DNA from: Klebsiella sp. RHBSTW-00484 | GTDB lineage: Bacteria; Pseudomonadota; Gammaproteobacteria; Enterobacterales; Enterobacteriaceae | Assembly: GCF_013705725.1 (NCBI RefSeq) | Contig: NZ_CP055481.1 | Span: 2,480,001-2,544,000, forward strand | Length of the DNA: 64,000 bases | Direction: 5' to 3' | Part shown: piece after piece, positions 43,711-54,394 of the stretch | Position numbering within the stretch: the stretch's first letter is position 1 | Layout: every line of letters starts with the position of its first letter | Position numbers and translations under genes: made by a program | Notes under the pieces: generated by a model | Databases searched by the model: none | What the model saw: the letters and a program-made list of their open reading frames with translations, nothing else | Told to the model about the DNA's origin: nothing

Positions 43711-45146
43711 AATCCGCTTTCCTTTGTCGCTGTGTTGAGTCGTGCATCATATTTATTCGATGAAAGTTCTTCTTCTAACTGTTCCAGCGATTTGTTCGAT
43801 GTTTCTGGCAACGCTGTTATGACAAAGATGATAGCTAAATAGTTAATCGCAGCGAAGATAAGGAACACTGGGCCTAATCCGAGCTTGGCCTGTAATAAAG
43901 GGAACAGATAGCTGACTATCGCATTCATTACCCACATGAAAAATACCGAGATACCCATCGACAATCCGCGGAATTTCAGTGGGAAGAGTTCGGCTAATAC
44001 CACCCATGTAATAAAGCCCATCGTCCCCTGCATGACCCCAACGAACATCGCACCCAACAGCCAGATTGCGGTGGCTTTAATATCGCCGACGAGGGTGTAG
44101 TCTACGCCAGCGATAATCAGGTGAAGGGTCGCCATGAGAGCAAAGCCGTAGATGATGATGGTCTTGCGTTTAAAACGGTCAACAAGGTACATCACGCCGA
44201 ATATCATGCCACCTACTGAAAATACGCCATTGAGCACGTTGCATATCAATGAAGTTCTTTCCGAGAACCCCGCAGTACTCAGGATTTCCGTGCCGTAGTA
44301 CATAATGACGTTGACGCCGGTGGTTTGCTGCAAGGCGGCCCAAACGATGCCAACGATGAGTAATTTGAGAATCCACGGTGTCTGAAGAATCGTTACGAAA
44401 GAGTTTTTATTAGCCAGTTTTTTATCCGCTTCGATTTTAATTAACGTTGTGATGTCGTTGAATTCTTTCATCGCACGTTCGAGCGGGCGGATTTGTTTTA
44501 ATATTTCGAGGGCTTCTTCATGGCGGTTTTTACTGATCAACCAGCGGGGGCTTTCAGGTGAGCGCAACATACCGACAAACAGGCAGATGGCGGGTATGGT
44601 TTGTACCATTAGCATATATCGCCAGACTTCGGGGAGGTGGCCCCAGACAATGCCTATAATGGCGTTGATGGCAAATGCGGCCAACTGTCCGATAACAATC
44701 GCCACTTCGTTTAAGCCAGTCAGTTTACCGCGCATTTCCGTTGGTGCGACTTCAGAAATAAATGTTGGCGCGGTTACTGAGGCACCACCGACAGCATAAC
44801 CCAGAATAAAACGAGAAATAAGAAGAACCGTGATATCTGGAGCAAGTGCGGACATTAGTGCGCCGATGAAAAAAACAAATGATAAAAAGAGCAGGTACTT
44901 TCTTCTGCCAAAGAAATCGGCGAACTTCCCTCCGAAAACGCTACCTAAGGCGGCACCGATCAGCAACACGCTCATTACCAGACCTTCTGTGGTTGGTGTC
45001 AGAGCCATATATTGTTTCAGTGAGGAAAATGCACCATTAATAACTCCGGTGTCGTAACCGAATAGCAGGCCGCCAAATGTTGCTACTAAAGTTATTTGGT
45101 GTAGTCGTTTTCTCTGTTGTAGGTTCAGATTCATTATAAGAGACAT
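43707..45146 (-). CDS. MFS sugar porter (IolT/XylE/AraE family)
   Basis: 479-residue twelve-helix sugar:H+ symporter. Family marks are VATFGGLLFGYDTGVINGAF, the loop FADFFGRRKYLL, PESPRWLISKNR, QQTTGVNVIMYYGTEIL and LPETSNKSLEQLEEEL. It most resembles B. subtilis IolT (myo-inositol), but the sugar cannot be settled from sequence. The ATG at 45146 has AAAGG seven bases upstream; the extension to 45194 is not conserved. It overlaps the EIIA gene. The gene is AT-rich relative to the flanking core. Confidence 0.88.
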   Translation of the reverse strand: MSLIMNLNLQQRKRLHQITLVATFGGLLFGYDTGVINGAFSSLKQYMALTPTTEGLVMSVLLIGAALGSVFGGKFADFFGRRKYLLFLSFVFFIGALMSALAPDITVLLISRFILGYAVGGASVTAPTFISEVAPTEMRGKLTGLNEVAIVIGQLAAFAINAIIGIVWGHLPEVWRYMLMVQTIPAICLFVGMLRSPESPRWLISKNRHEEALEILKQIRPLERAMKEFNDITTLIKIEADKKLANKNSFVTILQTPWILKLLIVGIVWAALQQTTGVNVIMYYGTEILSTAGFSERTSLICNVLNGVFSVGGMIFGVMYLVDRFKRKTIIIYGFALMATLHLIIAGVDYTLVGDIKATAIWLLGAMFVGVMQGTMGFITWVVLAELFPLKFRGLSMGISVFFMWVMNAIVSYLFPLLQAKLGLGPVFLIFAAINYLAIIFVITALPETSNKSLEQLEEELSSNKYDARLNTATKESGL

Positions 45147-45326
45147 TTTTATACCTTTTGTTTTGATTAACGGCACAAGATAAAAATAAATCACCCCCAG
45201 CCATGGCCGATCTTTTAGTTCGCTGGCATATGACGGGCATGAAATGATTTTTGTTCTTTGTGCTACTTAGCTCTTTTAGTTATTCGCTAAATAAATCCGG
45301 TCAAAGAGGCTTCTTTTGATTAATGA

Positions 45327-45470
45327 TTAATCATTAGTATATGTAGGGTTTTTTCCTCCGGGGTCGTTGGCGTACAGCATGTCCCCGGTAGCATTTTCGT
45401 GTGAACTGGTGGTGGTATGGCAACCGCCAACATAGACGGTACCAATAAGTTCTGATCTCACTTCTCTCAT
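45327..45470 (-). CDS. Small peptide (47 aa) with double-glycine-like leader
   Basis: A 47-codon ORF with a textbook ribosome-binding site GGAGG five bases before ATG (45476-45480). The N-terminus MREVRSELIGTVYVGG resembles class II microcin leaders such as MRTLTLNELDSVSGG (ColV) and MREISQKDLNLAFGAG (E492). The 31-residue remainder starts Cys-His-Thr-Thr-Thr and is polar, with one Cys and a GG at 38-39. It is leftward and about 180 bases upstream of the sugar-porter start, so it may lie on the same transcript. No export or immunity gene is visible in the window. Too short to assign by homology; low-moderate certainty that it is translated. Confidence 0.5.
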   Translation of the reverse strand: MREVRSELIGTVYVGGCHTTTSSHENATGDMLYANDPGGKNPTYTND

Positions 45471-45960
45471 GGAATCCTCCGGGGGGTTAGGATTTCTGCT
45501 GCACCTTAGCGTAATCAAAGTGCGTTTAGTGAGGTGAGATTATGGCATCTAATTTTGAAATGAAAATGCAAATAGATCACATTTTGGAAATTTCATTTCG
45601 ACTGCAATGGGTCCGAATGAGTACTCATGGCGTCAGATACAATGTGGTTTTTATAACGCATTGATATTAAATGTTATTTTTTAACATATCAAAGATTGTG
45701 GATTATGGTTTTTTGGGATCTAATGTTAAATTTATGATATGTATCACATTTGTTATTAAAATCCATTAATGAAATTAAAATTCCATTTTTGTATTTATTT
45801 TATATTTCATTCGAAATTTGATGGGTTGAAAGCCACTCCGGGCAGCACCTGGATGGCAAGTCTGGGTTGGCAAGAGAAGTGGTAAAGGCCAGGGGCACGG
45901 ATCTTTACTGTTTGACTTGTGACCGCTAATTCAAATGTATCTTGTATGAGTCGGGGCATA
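45471..45960. other. AT-rich non-coding region upstream of the small peptide gene
   Basis: About 490 bp with no convincing gene. It is strongly AT-rich up to about 45835, with several GAAATTTCATTTCG/TTTCATTCGAAATTT-type motifs, two CRP right-half motifs (45577-45581; 45744-45748), then a GC-richer stretch of unclear origin before the ychF terminator. It most likely holds the promoter of the leftward peptide/sugar-porter unit. Confidence 0.5.
45733..45748. promoter_or_regulatory. Putative cAMP-CRP site upstream of leftward sugar-porter unit
   Basis: TATGATATGTATCACA matches TGTGA-N6-TCACA at 9 of 10 positions (one mismatch in the left half) and sits about 265 bp upstream of the small-peptide ATG. 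Position and motif suit catabolite control of the peptide/MFS/EIIA unit. Confidence 0.45.
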
Positions 45961-45990
45961 AAAAAATCCACGCATCAGCGTGGATTTTTT
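45961..45990. terminator. Terminator of ychF (bidirectional)
   Basis: AAAAAATCCACGC pairs with GCGTGGATTTTTT around ATCA, a near-perfect intrinsic terminator on both strands. Confidence 0.9.
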
Positions 45991-46004
45991 AGTGATAAAA
46001 GAGA

Positions 46005-47099
46005 TTAGACGTTGAACAGGAAGTTCATGATATCGCCATCTTTCACAATATAATCTTTACCTTCAGCACGCATTTTCCCGGCTTCTTTAGCACCTTGCTC
46101 GCCTTTATAGGTAATAAAGTCTTCAAAGGCGATGGTTTGGGCGCGGATAAAGCCTTTTTCGAAGTCGGTGTGGATTTTACCTGCCGCCTGCGGTGCGGTT
46201 GCGCCAACTGGGATGGTCCACGCACGAACTTCCTTCACGCCAGCGGTGAAGTAGGTTTGCAGGTTCAACAGTTCGTAACCAGCGCGGATAACGCGGTTCA
46301 GACCCGGTTCTTCAATTCCCAGTTCTGCCATGAACTCCTCGCGATCGGCATCGTCGAGTTCAGCGATATCGGATTCAACAGCGGCGCAAACGGCAACCAC
46401 TACAGAACCTTCCGCAGCCGCGATTTCGCGCACTTTATCGAGGTACGGGTTATTCTCAAAACCGTCTTCGTTGACGTTAGCGATATACATGGTTGGCTTC
46501 AGGGTCAGGAAGCTCAGGTATTTGATTGCCGCTTTGTCTTCTTCGGTCAGGTTTTTCAGCGCACGCAGCATACCGGCGTTTTCCAGCTGCGGCAGGCATT
46601 TTTCCAGAGCCGCCTGCTCAGCTTTAGCGTCTTTATCGCCGCCTTTGGCTTTTTTCTGCACGCGGTGCAGGGCGCGCTCACAGGTGTCCAGATCGGACAG
46701 CGCCAGTTCGGTGTTGATAACTTCGATATCGTCAGCCGGATCCACTTTATTGTTAACGTGGATAATGTTGTCGTTTTCAAAGCAGCGCACCACGTGACCG
46801 ATAGCTTCGGTTTCACGAATGTTGGTCAGAAACTGGTTACCCAGACCTTCGCCTTTAGACGCGCCTTTTACCAGACCTGCGATATCGACGAATTCCATGG
46901 TGGTTGGCAGAATACGCTGCGGTTTGACGATTTCAGCCAGTTTGTCCAGACGCGGATCGGGCATCGGAACGACACCGGTGTTCGGCTCGATGGTACAGAA
47001 GGGGAAGTTGGCCGCTTCAATACCCGCTTTGGTGAGCGCATTGAACAGGGTGGATTTGCCGACGTTGGGCAAACCGACGATACCGCATTTGAATCCCAT
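46005..47099 (-). CDS. ychF: Ribosome-associated OBG-family ATPase YchF
   Basis: 364-residue OBG-family P-loop protein that prefers ATP to GTP and binds the ribosome; in E. coli it tempers oxidative stress tolerance. P-loop GLPNVGKST, switch/G3 [20 protein letters not shown] in place of the GTP-selecting NKxD, and a C-terminal TGS domain ending [19 protein letters not shown]. Length agrees with E. coli (363). A long antisense reading frame overlaps it and is not real. It is the boundary where E. coli order resumes after the accessory region; pth follows upstream. Confidence 0.97.
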   Translation of the reverse strand: MGFKCGIVGLPNVGKSTLFNALTKAGIEAANFPFCTIEPNTGVVPMPDPRLDKLAEIVKPQRILPTTMEFVDIAGLVKGASKGEGLGNQFLTNIRETEAIGHVVRCFENDNIIHVNNKVDPADDIEVINTELALSDLDTCERALHRVQKKAKGGDKDAKAEQAALEKCLPQLENAGMLRALKNLTEEDKAAIKYLSFLTLKPTMYIANVNEDGFENNPYLDKVREIAAAEGSVVVAVCAAVESDIAELDDADREEFMAELGIEEPGLNRVIRAGYELLNLQTYFTAGVKEVRAWTIPVGATAPQAAGKIHTDFEKGFIRAQTIAFEDFITYKGEQGAKEAGKMRAEGKDYIVKDGDIMNFLFNV

Positions 47100-47216
47100 G
47101 ATTTAAATCACCTTAATCTTTGGATAATCAACCTGTTACAGTGAGCAGATTGTAGAAAAGTAAATAGCTTTGCCTATTATACACCGTGCGCGGCAAAAAT
47201 TCCGCACGTCGACCGG

Positions 47217-47801
47217 TTATTGCGCTTTAAAAGCGTGTAATCGGTTGGTCGCTTTGGTGAGGCCTTCTTTCAGCCAAACTTCGGTACAACGCACCGCTTC
47301 GTCAACAGCTTCATCAATGAGTTTCTGTTCGCTAACGGGCGGTTTTCCCAAAACAAAACCGACAACTTTATTTTTATCGCCCGGATGACCAATTCCCACA
47401 CGTAAGCGGTGAAAGTTCGGGTTATTACCCAGTTTGTTGATGATGTCTTTCAGGCCATTATGGCCGCCATGGCCGCCGCCAAGTTTGAATTTAGCTACGC
47501 CGGGCGGCAGGTCGAGTTCATCGTGGGCCACCAGAATTTCATCTGGATTGATGCGAAAGAAGGTTGCCATTGCCGATACGGCTTTACCGCTAAGATTCAT
47601 AAAGGTGGTGGGTACCAGCAGACGAACATCTTCACCAGCAAGGTTAATCCGTGAGGTGTAGCCGAAGAATTTGCTCTCTTCGCGCAGCGGTGCGCGGTTA
47701 CGCTCAGCTAATAAATCTACATACCAGGCACCGGCGTTATGTCGGGTCGCTGCGTATTCAGCGCCGGGATTCGCCAGGCCGACAATCAATTTTATGGTCA
47801 C
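47217..47801 (-). CDS. pth: Peptidyl-tRNA hydrolase Pth
   Basis: 194-residue enzyme that releases peptide from prematurely dissociated peptidyl-tRNA. Catalytic His is in TRHNAGAW (His20) and the conserved blocks [23 protein letters not shown] and [13 protein letters not shown] are present. The GTG at 47801 gives the exact E. coli length and [13 protein letters not shown] start. Together with ychF it is the expected E. coli gene pair. Confidence 0.97.
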   Translation of the reverse strand: MTIKLIVGLANPGAEYAATRHNAGAWYVDLLAERNRAPLREESKFFGYTSRINLAGEDVRLLVPTTFMNLSGKAVSAMATFFRINPDEILVAHDELDLPPGVAKFKLGGGHGGHNGLKDIINKLGNNPNFHRLRVGIGHPGDKNKVVGFVLGKPPVSEQKLIDEAVDEAVRCTEVWLKEGLTKATNRLHAFKAQ

Positions 47802-48073
47802 TTTTCTATCCTGAGTGGGTCGTTCTCTGGCGCGTAGTGTACTGTCTGCGCGCGCGGTTGACAAAATTCTGCCAGCGAAACGCTGCGTGTCATGATGGTT
47901 TCGGGTTTGAACAATTAGAATTTGATGTAGTTCAGTAGGTTATTTGTAAACTTTTGTTGGTTTGATGTTCGCTTATGTGATCGTCCACGCAATCGCCTTA
48001 TTGGTCATTGTCTATACTATACCTACAAGATTTGGGGATATTCCCATGCAACCCAAGGTTCCGGAGGTGACAT

Positions 48074-48349
48074 ATGAAACGCAGAAACGCTTCGTTACTC
48101 GGTAATGTGCTGATGGGGTTGGGGTTGGTCGTCATGGTTGTCGGCGTTGGTTACTCTATTCTAAACCAGCTTCCGCAGCTTGACCTGCCGCAGTTTTTTG
48201 CGCATGGCGCAATTTTAAGCATTTTTGTCGGCGCGGTTCTGTGGCTGGCAGGTGCGCGTATCGGCGGCCATGAACAGGTCAGCGACAGATACTGGTGGGT
48301 TCGTCATTACGACAAACGCTGCCGCCGCGATCAGCATCGCCACAGCTGA
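48074..48349 (+). CDS. ychH: Stress-induced membrane protein YchH
   Basis: 91-residue membrane protein with two helices (about 12-30 and 43-60), nearly identical to E. coli YchH (92). E. coli YchH is stress-induced (cadmium, peroxide) and linked to biofilm and adhesion; mechanism unknown. GGAGG precedes the ATG. Divergent from pth. Confidence 0.93.
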   Translation: MKRRNASLLGNVLMGLGLVVMVVGVGYSILNQLPQLDLPQFFAHGAILSIFVGAVLWLAGARIGGHEQVSDRYWWVRHYDKRCRRDQHRHS

Positions 48350-48493
48350 GTGAATTTAATTTCACCAGCCGTTCAGTACGGCTGGTGCGTTCTATCATAG
48401 CCTGGGCAGGCTATCCCTCTATTGTCGTCTAAATTTCCCTTTCGTTACCCTTTTCGAATATTACGGCGCGATCCAAATTCGTATACTTAGCGC

Positions 48494-48525
48494 TTGACCC
48501 TGACGTAACGTCAGACAGCAGAGTG
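48494..48525 (+). promoter_or_regulatory. MerR-type operator/promoter of the albA-like gene
   Basis: TTGACC (48494-48499) is followed by the perfect 7+1+7 palindrome CTGACGTAACGTCAG (48500-48514), as expected for a MerR-type regulator bound within the promoter spacer. A weak -10 would fall at about 48519-48524, i.e. a long 19-base spacer typical of such promoters. Confidence 0.55.
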
Positions 48526-48553
48526 GCGTCACTGGTAAACGAAAGGAGCAGTC

Positions 48554-49600
48554 ATGTTAATTCAGGTGGGAGAACTGGCGAAGCGCGCCGGAATAACCGT
48601 TCGCACGCTACATCACTATGAACAAACAGGATTGCTGACCCCTTCAGCCAGAAGCGCGGCGGGTTACCGGCTATACAATCTGGCGGCCGTTCAGCGGCTG
48701 CATACGATCAAGGTGTTGGCTCAGGCCGGGCTGGAACTCGCCACTATTAAGGACTATCTCGCCAGGGATGCTTTCTCGCTGTCTGACCTGCTGGTCAAGC
48801 AGATAACCACTCTTGATCGGCAGCTACAAACCATCTCAACGCTGCGCGAACGGCTGGCGCTGCTGCGCGATGAGTTAGACAGGGGAAGCGACCCCGATCT
48901 GGAGTCCTGGCTACAGATGCTGGAGCTAATGAAAATGTACGATCGCTGGTTTAGTCAACAGGAACTACAGGTGCTGCCGTTCGCGGAGCAGGATGAGCAA
49001 CGTAATCAAGCCTGGCGGGCGCTGGTTGATGAAGTTCAGGGATTAATGCGCAAGCAATGCCCGGCAGATGCCCCTCAGGCGATGAGTATGGCGACCCGCT
49101 GGATGGAACAGTTAGAGCAGGATACCGCTGGACGACCTGAATTTTTGACCCGGCTGAATGAAATGCATGCCGCCGAACCACAGATGTGCGAACAAACAGG
49201 CGTTACCCCGCAGATCATTGACTTTATCACTCACGCTTTTGCGGAAAGTAAACTGGAGATCTGGGCGCGCTATCTGAGCGCCGAGGAGCTGGCGTTCACC
49301 CGGCAGCACTATTTCGATCGGTTGATGGAATGGCCGGCGTTAGTGGCGGAACTGCATTATGCGTGTCGCGAACAGCTGACACCGGCTTCATCGCAAGGAC
49401 AGCAGCTTGCACAACGCTGGCTGGCGTTGTTTCAGTCTTACGCCGGAGATAACCCGCAAACTCAGCAGAAGTTTCGCTACGCGATGGAGCAGGAGCCGCA
49501 TTTGATGAAGGGAACGTGGATGACTCCGGAGGTGCTTGCCTGGCTTCAGCAGGCTATAGGGGTGATGATGCGGCAGGCACAGGGGCCTGCCGCCAGCTAA
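48554..49600 (+). CDS. MerR-family regulator with TipAS domains, AlbA-like (albicidin binding)
   Basis: 348-residue protein. Residues 1-110 form a MerR winged helix and dimerisation helix ([27 protein letters not shown]). Residues 128-348 resemble a tandem TipAS drug-binding region and match my memory of K. oxytoca AlbA, which sequesters the gyrase inhibitor albicidin: [46 protein letters not shown] and [15 protein letters not shown]. AlbA is 221 residues; starting at M128 (48935) gives exactly 221, and GGAG at 48922-48925 precedes it. So long and short forms are probable, as in TipAL/TipAS. The stop abuts dauA's stop. Confidence 0.85.
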   Translation: MLIQVGELAKRAGITVRTLHHYEQTGLLTPSARSAAGYRLYNLAAVQRLHTIKVLAQAGLELATIKDYLARDAFSLSDLLVKQITTLDRQLQTISTLRERLALLRDELDRGSDPDLESWLQMLELMKMYDRWFSQQELQVLPFAEQDEQRNQAWRALVDEVQGLMRKQCPADAPQAMSMATRWMEQLEQDTAGRPEFLTRLNEMHAAEPQMCEQTGVTPQIIDFITHAFAESKLEIWARYLSAEELAFTRQHYFDRLMEWPALVAELHYACREQLTPASSQGQQLAQRWLALFQSYAGDNPQTQQKFRYAMEQEPHLMKGTWMTPEVLAWLQQAIGVMMRQAQGPAAS

Positions 49601-51280
49601 TTAAATGTCCGCCAGCGCGGCGTTACGATCCGGGTAAAAGCTCAGGCGGCCCGCAATCGGTTTAACGCCCGCGCGCGCCAAAGTGCGCAGCGGTTGAAAC
49701 TCGAGGTTAGAGACGCGCAGCTCACAGCCTTCCGGCAGCTTACTGACAAAGCGCTGGAAGGCATCAAGCCCACCGGCATCCAGCACCGGCACCGCATCCC
49801 ACTTCAGCACAACGATACGTTTACCTTCAACCCGCGTTTCCAGATCGGTAAACAGCCCCTCAGCGGCAGCGAAGAACAGTGGCCCTATCACGCGTAGCAC
49901 CAACACATCGTCAGGCACTTCAACGTTGACCGGCGCGAGGCGAGTCATGCGCGCAATCCGGCGCATAAACAACAGTGAGGCCAGCACGATACCCACGCTG
50001 ATGGCGATAACCATATCAAACAGCACGGTCAGCGACATACACATCAGCAGCACGATAATGTCGTCTTTCGGGCCGTGACGCAGTAAGTTCACAACCTTAT
50101 GCGCCTCGCTCATATTCCATGCCACCATCAGCAGCAGCGCCGCCATCGCGGAAAGCGGAAGCCAGGAAAGCAGCGGCGCGAGGACCAGTAGCGCCATGAT
50201 TACCAGCAGGGCGTGGATCACGGCGGAAACCGGTGAGGTTGCGCCAGCACGGACGTTTGCTGCTGAACGGGCAATGGCGGCAGTGGCGGTAATACCGCCG
50301 AAGAACGGTGCAACGATGTTGCCAAGGCCCTGGCCAATCAGTTCACTATTGGCTTTATGCTTGGTGCCGGTCATGCCATCCAATACCACGGCGCAGAGCA
50401 GCGATTCAATCGCCCCCAGCATAGCCATCGAAAACGCCGCCGGGAGCAGTGCCTGCAGCGAGGCCCAGCTGAGCGTAAAGTCCGAACCGGGCATATCCCA
50501 CGGCAGAACCAACTGCGGCAGCAATTGCGGAATACCGTTGCCCTGGCTGCCGTCGGCGAGAATATAGTGGAACTGAGAGCCGATAGTGGCGACGTGGCCG
50601 CCAACCAGGTTGACTACGCCCATCACCGCACAGCCTGCCAGTAGAGCTGGAAGGTGGCCTGGAAGACGGATCCCCAGGCGTGGCCAGAAAATTAAGATCC
50701 CTAGCGTGACCACGCCAATAGCCGCATCACCGAGGTTAATCGTCGGCAGGGCCATAAACAGTGCGCCGACTTTCTGCAAATAATGTTCAGGCACGTGGGC
50801 CATCTGCAGGCCGAGGAAATCTTTAATCTGCATGGTACCAATGGTGATACCAATCCCGGAGGTAAAACCGAGCGTGACTGACAGCGGGATGTACTCAATC
50901 AGGCGACCAAAGCGTGCCAGGCCGAAAAGAATTAAAAACACCCCCGACATTAACGTCGCCACCAGCAGCCCCGCAAGGCCAAACTGCTGCGAAACCGGGT
51001 ACAAAATGACCACGAAGGCAGCGGTTGGTCCTGAGACGCTGAAGCGCGACCCACCGGATAGGGCGATGACGATCCCGGCGACAGCGGAGGTATAAAGTCC
51101 GTACTGTGGCGCTACGCCGCTGCCTATTGCCAGCGCCATCGCCAGCGGAATGGCGATGATCCCGACGGTAATCCCGGCAATGACATCGCGGGTAAATCGC
51201 GATGCGGTATATTTTTCTTTCCAGCAAGCGTCGATGAGGGCGCGGAAAGGCATCACATGTGAGGAAAATAATCTATTCAC
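49601..51280 (-). CDS. dauA: C4-dicarboxylic acid transporter DauA (YchM)
   Basis: 559-residue SulP/SLC26 transporter; E. coli DauA imports succinate, fumarate and aspartate at acid pH. The membrane part (about 1-430) has [30 protein letters not shown] ([15 protein letters not shown]) and [20 protein letters not shown]; a cytoplasmic STAS domain (about 445-555) has [20 protein letters not shown]. Length and sequence match E. coli closely. Convergent with the albA-like gene with no space between stops; upstream of it is an ERIC element and prs. Confidence 0.97.
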   Translation of the reverse strand: MNRLFSSHVMPFRALIDACWKEKYTASRFTRDVIAGITVGIIAIPLAMALAIGSGVAPQYGLYTSAVAGIVIALSGGSRFSVSGPTAAFVVILYPVSQQFGLAGLLVATLMSGVFLILFGLARFGRLIEYIPLSVTLGFTSGIGITIGTMQIKDFLGLQMAHVPEHYLQKVGALFMALPTINLGDAAIGVVTLGILIFWPRLGIRLPGHLPALLAGCAVMGVVNLVGGHVATIGSQFHYILADGSQGNGIPQLLPQLVLPWDMPGSDFTLSWASLQALLPAAFSMAMLGAIESLLCAVVLDGMTGTKHKANSELIGQGLGNIVAPFFGGITATAAIARSAANVRAGATSPVSAVIHALLVIMALLVLAPLLSWLPLSAMAALLLMVAWNMSEAHKVVNLLRHGPKDDIIVLLMCMSLTVLFDMVIAISVGIVLASLLFMRRIARMTRLAPVNVEVPDDVLVLRVIGPLFFAAAEGLFTDLETRVEGKRIVVLKWDAVPVLDAGGLDAFQRFVSKLPEGCELRVSNLEFQPLRTLARAGVKPIAGRLSFYPDRNAALADI

Positions 51281-51346
51281 AATAATGTTTCATCCATGAG
51301 CGCATCATCTGTCAACTGAATGGCAGGTGAAGGAGGCATTAATCAT

Positions 51347-51468
51347 TTCCACGTCATCCTTCGGGATGCCTCTTTGTTGGCTGCGCTCATTTACCCCTGT
51401 CACGTACTACCTGTACGCTCCTGGGGATTCATTCACTTGCCGCCTTGACGCATACCGAATGATTTTGT
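51347..51468. repeat. ERIC element (copy 2, degenerate)
   Basis: Reverse-orientation ERIC between dauA and prs: GTTGGCTGCGCTCATTTACC, CTCCTGGGGATTCATTCACT and TGCCGCCTTGACGC are the core blocks. Its ends are degraded compared with the other two copies, so it is an older or partial element. Confidence 0.85.
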
Positions 51469-51494
51469 GGCTAAATAAAAGGTTCAGAGACAAA

Positions 51495-51517
51495 AAAACC
51501 CGCCGCAGCGGGTTTTT
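51495..51517 (-). terminator. prs terminator
   Basis: AACCCGC/GCGGGTT hairpin with flanking A/T runs, just past the prs stop on the transcribed strand. Confidence 0.85.
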
Positions 51518-51530
51518 ATGCCGGGCTCGA

Positions 51531-52547
<1,017 letters not shown>

Positions 52548-52661
52548 TCATCCAGGCGGTGTATTTAAAGAGCTCGATGCAACGTCTGGAACAGGGTGAC
52601 GTTGTCACCATAACTCAGTATCCCCGGCGTACTCGCCGTTTTTTGCTAAATTCAGCAGGAC

Positions 52662-53513
52662 TTAGAGCAGCGATTGCTTGAGCGGAGAGATGTTAACACC
52701 TCGCGCTACAAAGCCATGCAGCCATGCCGGGGCTTTTTTAAGCACCTGACGAGCGGCGGATTCAGTGTCAAATTCAGCAAACACACATGCACCGGTACCA
52801 GTCAGGCGCGACGGCGCATATTCTAGCAGCCAGGAAAGCGCTGCATCAACCTCGCGAAAACGTTTTCTTGCGATAACCTCGCAATCATTGCCGAATTTAC
52901 ATTTTAATAACGTATTAATTGACCTGCTCGGGGTATTACGAGGAAGTTCTGGATCGCGAAAAATGATCGGTGTTGGAATACTGACGCCAGGATGGGCGAC
53001 CAGATACCATTTCTCCTCGGGTTCTACCGGCGTCAGGATTTCACCCACGCCTTCGGCGAAAGCCGCGTGCCCGCGAACGAACACTGGCACGTCAGCACCT
53101 AGCTGCAAACCTAAAGCGGCCAGTTCATCTTCTGAAAGATGGCAGCCCCATAGATGATTAAGCGCCACCAGCACGGTGGCGGCATTGGACGAGCCGCCGC
53201 CGAGACCGCCGCCCATGGGGAGAATCTTATCGATGCTGATGTCGGCGCCGCTGCCTGCGGGCAGGGTCCCGCGCTCAAAGGCTGCCTGCATTAATAACCT
53301 TGCCGCGCGGATAATCAGGTTCTCATCATCCGGCACGCCGTCCACCGGCGTCAGCAGGCGCAGTTGACCATCATCGCGCGGTTCAATGGTCAGCGTGTCG
53401 CCATAATCAAGGAACTGAAATAGCGTCTGCAGCGTGTGATAACCATCGGCGCGCTGTCCGGTAATGTACAAAAACAGGTTCAGCTTCGCAGGAGAGGGCC
53501 AGCGGGTCATCAT
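52662..53513 (-). CDS. ispE: 4-diphosphocytidyl-2-C-methyl-D-erythritol kinase IspE
   Basis: GHMP kinase of the MEP isoprenoid pathway; phosphorylates CDP-ME. 283 residues, the E. coli length. The ATP loop is [22 protein letters not shown] and the N-terminal substrate motif [23 protein letters not shown]. Overlaps lolB by four bases, as in E. coli. The 183-bp gap to prs holds no gene. Confidence 0.97.
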   Translation of the reverse strand: MMTRWPSPAKLNLFLYITGQRADGYHTLQTLFQFLDYGDTLTIEPRDDGQLRLLTPVDGVPDDENLIIRAARLLMQAAFERGTLPAGSGADISIDKILPMGGGLGGGSSNAATVLVALNHLWGCHLSEDELAALGLQLGADVPVFVRGHAAFAEGVGEILTPVEPEEKWYLVAHPGVSIPTPIIFRDPELPRNTPSRSINTLLKCKFGNDCEVIARKRFREVDAALSWLLEYAPSRLTGTGACVFAEFDTESAARQVLKKAPAWLHGFVARGVNISPLKQSLL

Positions 53514-54121
53514 TTCACAATCCAGTTATCCATTTTCAGCTTGATGCGCTGACTGCCGTTGTTGAGTTCCATATTGGCCGGAAGTGAGGGTTTCGTATCA
53601 GTGGTGTAGCCGCTCCAGGTGACATGCCAGGTCTTGCCATTTTGCGTGTAGTTCAGCTCGCGTAGACGGTACTGGTCATCAAGAGCGTAATCGGTCGCCT
53701 CACCCGGCAGACCGATAATCCACTGGCGCAGGCTGTTGAGCGGAATCGGCATCCCGGTCAGGCGGCCAATCATCTCTTCTGCATCGGTTGCGGTGTAGGT
53801 CTGTCCTTTATTGTCAATCATCTGCACGCTGCCCGGTTGCGCGGTCAACGACAGTTCTGTGCTGCCGAGCGGGTTAGTCAGCAGCAAACGATAGCGGTCC
53901 TGGCCAGTCTGCTGCCAGAAGAAGCGGGCATACACTTTTTGTTCATCTGAGAGGTAAGCAAAAGCGCCGCGCGTCTGGAACTGATTGAGATTGCGGACAT
54001 CTTGCTGGTGCTGACGCCACTGCGGAGCGTCAGGGCTTTTACCTGGTCCTTGCGGAGCGTTAATCGTACAGGCGGTCAGAACGAGGCTTGCCAGCGGCAA
54101 CAGGCGGAACAGTCGATTCAT
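53510..54121 (-). CDS. lolB: Outer-membrane lipoprotein localisation protein LolB
   Basis: 203-residue lipoprotein that accepts lipoproteins from LolA and inserts them in the outer membrane. Lipobox LVLTAC, then the LolB core with [24 protein letters not shown] and [11 protein letters not shown] at the end. Start ATG at 54121 with no extension. Divergent from hemA; the 273-bp gap is the hemA/lolB promoter region with a REP-like GCCGGGCGGTAGCG at about 54228. Confidence 0.96.
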   Translation of the reverse strand: MNRLFRLLPLASLVLTACTINAPQGPGKSPDAPQWRQHQQDVRNLNQFQTRGAFAYLSDEQKVYARFFWQQTGQDRYRLLLTNPLGSTELSLTAQPGSVQMIDNKGQTYTATDAEEMIGRLTGMPIPLNSLRQWIIGLPGEATDYALDDQYRLRELNYTQNGKTWHVTWSGYTTDTKPSLPANMELNNGSQRIKLKMDNWIVK

Positions 54122-54394
54122 AATGATGACAAATCCTTGATGTCTACAGTGAAATACGGCGAATGGGATAAAGTCGCGGCCGATTTGTGTAGCGGGTTAC
54201 AATAATAACCTTTAATGCTAGCGTTGCCGGGCGGTAGCGTCTACGTTCAAGTTGTCTGAAATCAAAAAATTACCGTTAATGGCTATTACTGATTAGCTAT
54301 TACTCCAAAAGGGGAGGCTCTCTTTTATTGATTACGCGCATCCTGTATGATGCCCCCAGACTAACCTTAGCAACGCTGGTACTACTCCCTCACA

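Noticed and set aside
45890..45990. Possible small RNA ending at the ychF terminator on the plus strand
   Set aside because: A TTGACT at about 45913 has no acceptable -10 at the right distance; the hairpin is explained by ychF.
46095..47144. Long open frame (349 codons) opposite ychF
   Set aside because: It lies fully antisense to the highly conserved ychF and arises from its codon bias; no family resemblance and no ribosome-binding site.
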